A stretch of DNA of 42,675 nt from Stutzerimonas stutzeri (GTDB lineage Bacteria; Pseudomonadota; Gammaproteobacteria; Pseudomonadales; Pseudomonadaceae): NCBI RefSeq assembly GCF_024448955.1, contig NZ_JAMOIH010000024.1, forward strand, positions 1 through 42,675, in the 5' to 3' direction. The notes below the pieces were generated by a model, which was not told the origin of the DNA, did not search any database, and saw only the letters and a list, made by a program, of their open reading frames with translations. Position 1 is the stretch's first letter, and each line of letters opens with the position of its first letter. Positions 42,598-42,675 of this stretch are shown here, piece by piece. The position numbers and the translations under genes were made by a program.

Positions 42598-42675
42598 AAA
42601 CGTAGGCGAGGCAGGCAGTACTGCGTTGAAAACAGGCGAGGACGCGGAATTTAGTGGTCTAAATGAGCAGTCCGA
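42598..42675. repeat. Left part of a palindromic intergenic element after dnaG
   Basis: The last 78 bases contain a perfect palindrome GCAGTACTGC (42615-42624) and an inverted repeat ATTTAG-TGGT-CTAAAT (42649-42664), flanked by GGACGC and GCAGTCC. It is cut by the window edge. I believe similar long palindromes occur in pseudomonad genomes, but cannot verify that here. No gene is seen. Confidence 0.5.

Overview
The window is a 42.7-kb piece of chromosome from a gamma-proteobacterium of the Pseudomonas group. I infer a member of the Pseudomonas stutzeri / Stutzerimonas complex. The reasons are the moderately high GC content, gene families such as Vfr, AmgK-MurU, SpeD and the yeaG-yeaH-spoVR set, and a gene order that, as I recall it, follows P. 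aeruginosa PAO1 between rpoD (PA0576) and tyrZ (PA0668). Short intergenic repeats built on GCTGGAA and GCTTGAA units also fit that complex. About 41 protein genes are packed tightly. I see no tRNA, rRNA, insertion sequence, prophage or CRISPR array. It is core genome rather than an accessory island.

Left part (1-11.4 kb): tyrS diverges from mepM-anmK (cell-wall hydrolase and anhydro-MurNAc kinase). erpA and argC lie on the minus strand. hemJ and a nitronate monooxygenase follow on the plus strand, then a Ycf46-like AAA ATPase (minus), a HIT protein and coq7 (plus), and speD and an OsmC-family protein (minus).

Middle (11.4-23 kb): vfr (plus) shares a bidirectional terminator with a contiguous minus-strand trpE-trpG-trpD-trpC operon. 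A short reading frame rich in Trp codons precedes trpE and looks like a trp leader peptide. In P. aeruginosa the R/F-pyocin cluster separates trpE from trpG; here only 2 bases do. Upstream lie rpe-gph and gabT. Next come a DUF3530 gene and the minus-strand operon amgK-murU-djlA.

Right part (23-42.7 kb): lptD-surA-pdxA-rsmA-apaG-apaH-glpE is one co-oriented run combining outer-membrane biogenesis, vitamin B6 synthesis, rRNA methylation and Ap4A hydrolysis. The stress cluster yeaG-yeaH-spoVR follows, then cca, whose HD-domain catalytic pair appears lost. folK-like and folB genes come next, then plsY, tsaD, and rpsU-dnaG, the first two genes of the macromolecular synthesis operon. The expected rpoD lies just outside the window.

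I found no obviously new multi-gene system. The observations most worth checking are the trp leader and the empty pyocin site, the degenerate HD motif in Cca, perfect inverted repeats upstream of vfr and between gabT and the DUF3530 gene, the dispersed heptamer and palindromic repeats, two stacked terminators between rpsU and dnaG, and a truncated palindromic element at the right edge.
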